Part shown: positions 62,222-64,000 of the stretch, in pieces
How the letters are laid out: each line of letters begins with the position of its first letter
Position numbering within the stretch: position 1 is the stretch's first letter
Assembly: GCA_040390025.1 (NCBI GenBank)
Contig: JAZJZD010000004.1
Location: forward strand, 186,001 to 250,000
Reading direction: 5' to 3'
DNA length: 64,000 nt
DNA from: JAVHYG01 sp040390025
Lineage (GTDB): Bacteria > Pseudomonadota > Gammaproteobacteria > Diplorickettsiales > Diplorickettsiaceae
The notes under the pieces: model-generated
Seen by the model: only the letters and a program-made list of their open reading frames with translations
Database searches by the model: none
Told to the model about the DNA's origin: nothing
Made by a program: the position numbers and the translations under genes

Positions 62222-63373
62222 ATGTCTTTTCTATTTTCACGTTTATTATTTTTTATTATCTTCTTATTGGCCAACATTATTTTGCTAATAGGGTGTAGTC
62301 AAAACTCGACTAATGCACCTTCGCCTGTTTCGCCTGCCATCCTATCAAAAAGCAAGCTAGACACTCCTCAATCAGAAAACCCGAGGGTTATTGCTTTATT
62401 GCTTCCTCTCCAAGGCCAACTTGCTAGTATTGGCCAAGCTGTTAAGCAAGGCTTTGTAACGGCTGCACAAGAAAATGGAAATAATCCACAAATTATTATA
62501 ATCGATACGACAAAAGAACCGACTATTCAAGCAGCCTATAATAAGGCTTTAGCACAAAATGCGCAGTTTGTCGTAGGTCCGCTTCTTAAATCACAAGTCC
62601 AAACACTTGCAGGTTTAGAATTGAGCACACCTGTATTATCTTTAAACTACTTAAATCCGGATATTAGTACACCGGCGAAATTATACCAATTTGGTCTATC
62701 TCCCTTAGATGAAGCGCAAGAGCTTGCCAATAAAGCGTGGCAAAGTGGTCGCCGTTCCGCACTCATTATGACCAATAGCTGGGGTTCGCAGATAGCACAA
62801 ACTTTTGCTGATGAATGGAAAGATTTAGGTGGAAACTTAGTCGGTCGTTTAGTACTTTCCCAAAATTCATCCGCATTGACTGGACAGATCCGCCGTTTTC
62901 TACAATTCAAACCCCCTCATGATAGACGCACTGACTTCGATGTAATTTTCTTGGCTAGTGACCCTAAAATCGGTCGTCAAGTTGTACCTTTATTAAAGTT
63001 TTTCTATGCAAGCGATATTCCGGTGTATGCTACTGCCTCAATTTACAGTGGAGTACCTAATTCTCGCTTAGATAATGATCTTAATAGCGTTATTTTTTGT
63101 AGCGCCCCTTGGGTACTGGGGGAAAGTACGCCCAGCCCTTTGCTTTACGAACAACTTCAAGCAGCAAATTCACTGGAGTTCTTTTTGCGTAATCGCAGCT
63201 ACTATGCTTTAGGTGTCGATGCGCTGCATATTACCCAACAATTACCCCGATTATCTTCTTCACAAACTTTATCCGGAGCAACAGGTCAACTTACTCTAAA
63301 TAATCAGCAACGTATTGTTCGCGAAATGCCATGTGCACAATTCCGTAGGGGAAGATTAATATGGGTAAAATAA
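62222..63373 (+). CDS. lpoA: LpoA-like penicillin-binding protein activator (short form)
   Basis: A 383-residue lipoprotein: signal peptide with lipobox LIGC, lipidated Cys25. The mature part is a periplasmic-binding-protein fold (VIALLLPLQGQLASIGQAVKQGF, FVVGPLLKSQVQTL, DVIFLASDPKIGRQVVPLLKFF, ALGVDALHI). E. coli LpoA has an extra N-terminal TPR domain of about 230 residues that is missing here. LpoA stimulates PBP1A, whose gene mrcA is in this window. First gene of lpoA-yraN-diaA. Confidence 0.9.
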   Translation: MSFLFSRLLFFIIFLLANIILLIGCSQNSTNAPSPVSPAILSKSKLDTPQSENPRVIALLLPLQGQLASIGQAVKQGFVTAAQENGNNPQIIIIDTTKEPTIQAAYNKALAQNAQFVVGPLLKSQVQTLAGLELSTPVLSLNYLNPDISTPAKLYQFGLSPLDEAQELANKAWQSGRRSALIMTNSWGSQIAQTFADEWKDLGGNLVGRLVLSQNSSALTGQIRRFLQFKPPHDRRTDFDVIFLASDPKIGRQVVPLLKFFYASDIPVYATASIYSGVPNSRLDNDLNSVIFCSAPWVLGESTPSPLLYEQLQAANSLEFFLRNRSYYALGVDALHITQQLPRLSSSQTLSGATGQLTLNNQQRIVREMPCAQFRRGRLIWVK

Positions 63374-63377
63374 TATC

Positions 63378-63785
63378 ATGCTTAATATTTCCAAAAAAAT
63401 AGGAACACAAGCAGAAAAATTTGCCTGCCATTATCTCAAAACCCAAGGCCTTTCCCTGATCACACGCAATTATGCGTGCCGATTTGGTGAAATTGACTTA
63501 ATTATGCAAGATAAAGAATCACTTGTTTTTATTGAAGTCCGATTTCGACGGGATCCCCACTTTGGTCATAGTATCGAAACGGTTGATACAGTTAAGCAAA
63601 ATAAGCTGATTAAAACCGCGGAATACTATCTACAATATCATTCATTACTAGATGCAATTTCCTGTCGTTTTGACGTGTTAGGGGTTTCCCCTTCCACAAA
63701 ACCTAAAAAATGGTTTGAAAAACGCAATACTTCCCAGTATTACTCTGCTCAAGTAGAATGGGTAAAAAACGCATTCTCTAGGTAG
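63378..63785 (+). CDS. yraN: UPF0102 family protein YraN
   Basis: 135 residues. Nuclease-like fold motifs: GTQAEKFACHYLKTQGL, NYACRFGEIDLIMQDKESLVFIEVRFR (G-E-I-D ... E-V-R/K signature) and DTVKQNKLIKTAEYYL. Family function is not established; it resembles Holliday-junction-resolvase-like nucleases. Starts four bases after lpoA's stop and ends four bases before the next gene. Confidence 0.93.
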   Translation: MLNISKKIGTQAEKFACHYLKTQGLSLITRNYACRFGEIDLIMQDKESLVFIEVRFRRDPHFGHSIETVDTVKQNKLIKTAEYYLQYHSLLDAISCRFDVLGVSPSTKPKKWFEKRNTSQYYSAQVEWVKNAFSR

Positions 63786-63789
63786 TTCT

Positions 63790-64000
63790 ATGGATCTTCT
63801 TGCACGCATTCAAACTCATTTTGAAGAAAGTATTGAGACTAAAAAGAAAGCTTTGCATGAATTACAGGAAATTATCCTATCAGCAAGTCAAATATTTGTT
63901 GATTGCTTATTGGATAACAAAAAGATACTGGTCTGTGGGAATGGAGGTTCTGCGGCCGACTCACAGCATTTTTCCTCAGAGTTGATCAACCGTTTTGAAA
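63790..64000 (+). CDS. diaA: SIS-domain protein DiaA/GmhA-like, 5' part only
   Basis: The first 70 codons of a gene cut by the window end, starting at the ATG at 63790. It reads MDLLARIQTHFEESIETKKKA-type (shown in part), then a helix with QEIILSASQIF and the sugar-isomerase signature KKILVCGNGGSAADSQHFSSEL. This is the DiaA/GmhA N-terminus. Position after lpoA-yraN, as in E. coli, favours DiaA, a DnaA-binding initiation factor, over phosphoheptose isomerase. Confidence 0.85.
   Translation, partial: MDLLARIQTHFEESIETKKKALHELQEIILSASQIFVDCLLDNKKILVCGNGGSAADSQHFSSELINRFE

Noticed and set aside
63800..63985. Open frame of 61 codons on the plus strand at the window end
   Set aside because: It is out of frame with the clear SIS-domain gene starting at 63790 (CGNGGSAADSQH signature).
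1..64000. tRNA genes, CRISPR arrays, insertion sequences or prophage
   Set aside because: No T-loop GTTCGA-type cloverleaf, regularly spaced repeat array, transposase, integrase or phage gene was found by reading the window.

Overview
This AT-rich window (about 38-40% G+C by eye) looks like the chromosome of a host-associated gammaproteobacterium of the Legionellales/Coxiellaceae type (Rickettsiella- or Diplorickettsia-like is my best inference). The reasons are standard gammaproteobacterial gene orders (ffh-rpsP-rimM-trmD-rplS, holC-valS, pilMNOPQ near mrcA, lpoA-yraN-diaA), combined with large, lineage-specific, effector-like proteins set singly among housekeeping genes, and a CsrB/RsmZ-like RNA. 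No prophage, insertion sequence, CRISPR array, tRNA or rRNA was found.

Layout. 0-8 kb: pgeF, a PagL-like outer-membrane barrel, corB with a shortened ypjD, then ffh and the rpsP-rimM-trmD-rplS translation operon, and ogt. 8.2-8.5 kb: a structured GGA-rich small RNA with a terminator. 8.6-18.3 kb: comEC, a PiT phosphate transporter, dapE, a periplasmic L,D-transpeptidase, a Sel1/TPR-like protein, a triple AT-hook basic protein, gltA, rluC. 18.8-23.6 kb: an accessory island with two paralogous Ser-rich membrane proteins that share YTPL-type C-terminal repeats, and a third unknown protein with a proline-rich tail. 23.8-32.3 kb: adk, a PolB-like exonuclease, rlmD, dacB, relA, xseA. 32.3-34.3 kb: a 686-residue protein with two OTU-like cysteine-protease domains. 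34.3-47 kb: topA-dprA, ppa, hinT, a VirB1-like transglycosylase, holC-valS, an unknown gene, dnaQ-nhaA, hemE. 47-56 kb: a FUSC-family protein, the type IV pilus operon pilM-pilN-pilOP(fused)-pilQ, an exported unknown protein, mrcA. 56-64 kb: a TlpA-like thioredoxin, a TPP riboswitch controlling a pyrimidine (HMP-type) ABC transporter, uvrD, smrA, and lpoA-yraN-diaA running off the end.

How it fits together. The housekeeping genes cover translation, peptidoglycan synthesis and its regulation (mrcA, lpoA, dacB, L,D-transpeptidase, transglycosylase), the stringent response (relA) and DNA uptake (comEC, dprA, pilM-Q). The GGA-hairpin RNA would fit the CsrA/LetAS switch that intracellular Legionellales use between replicative and transmissive phases. 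The OTU-like protein and the paired repeat proteins are the best candidates for secreted effectors.

A further theme is a modular palindromic repeat of about 200-230 bp with nested hairpins. It occurs before xseA, at the end of nhaA, and inside the 5' end of pilQ, where it is read in frame and adds about 65 codons. Single modules lie elsewhere. This resembles, in behaviour only, the Rickettsia palindromic elements that invade genes.
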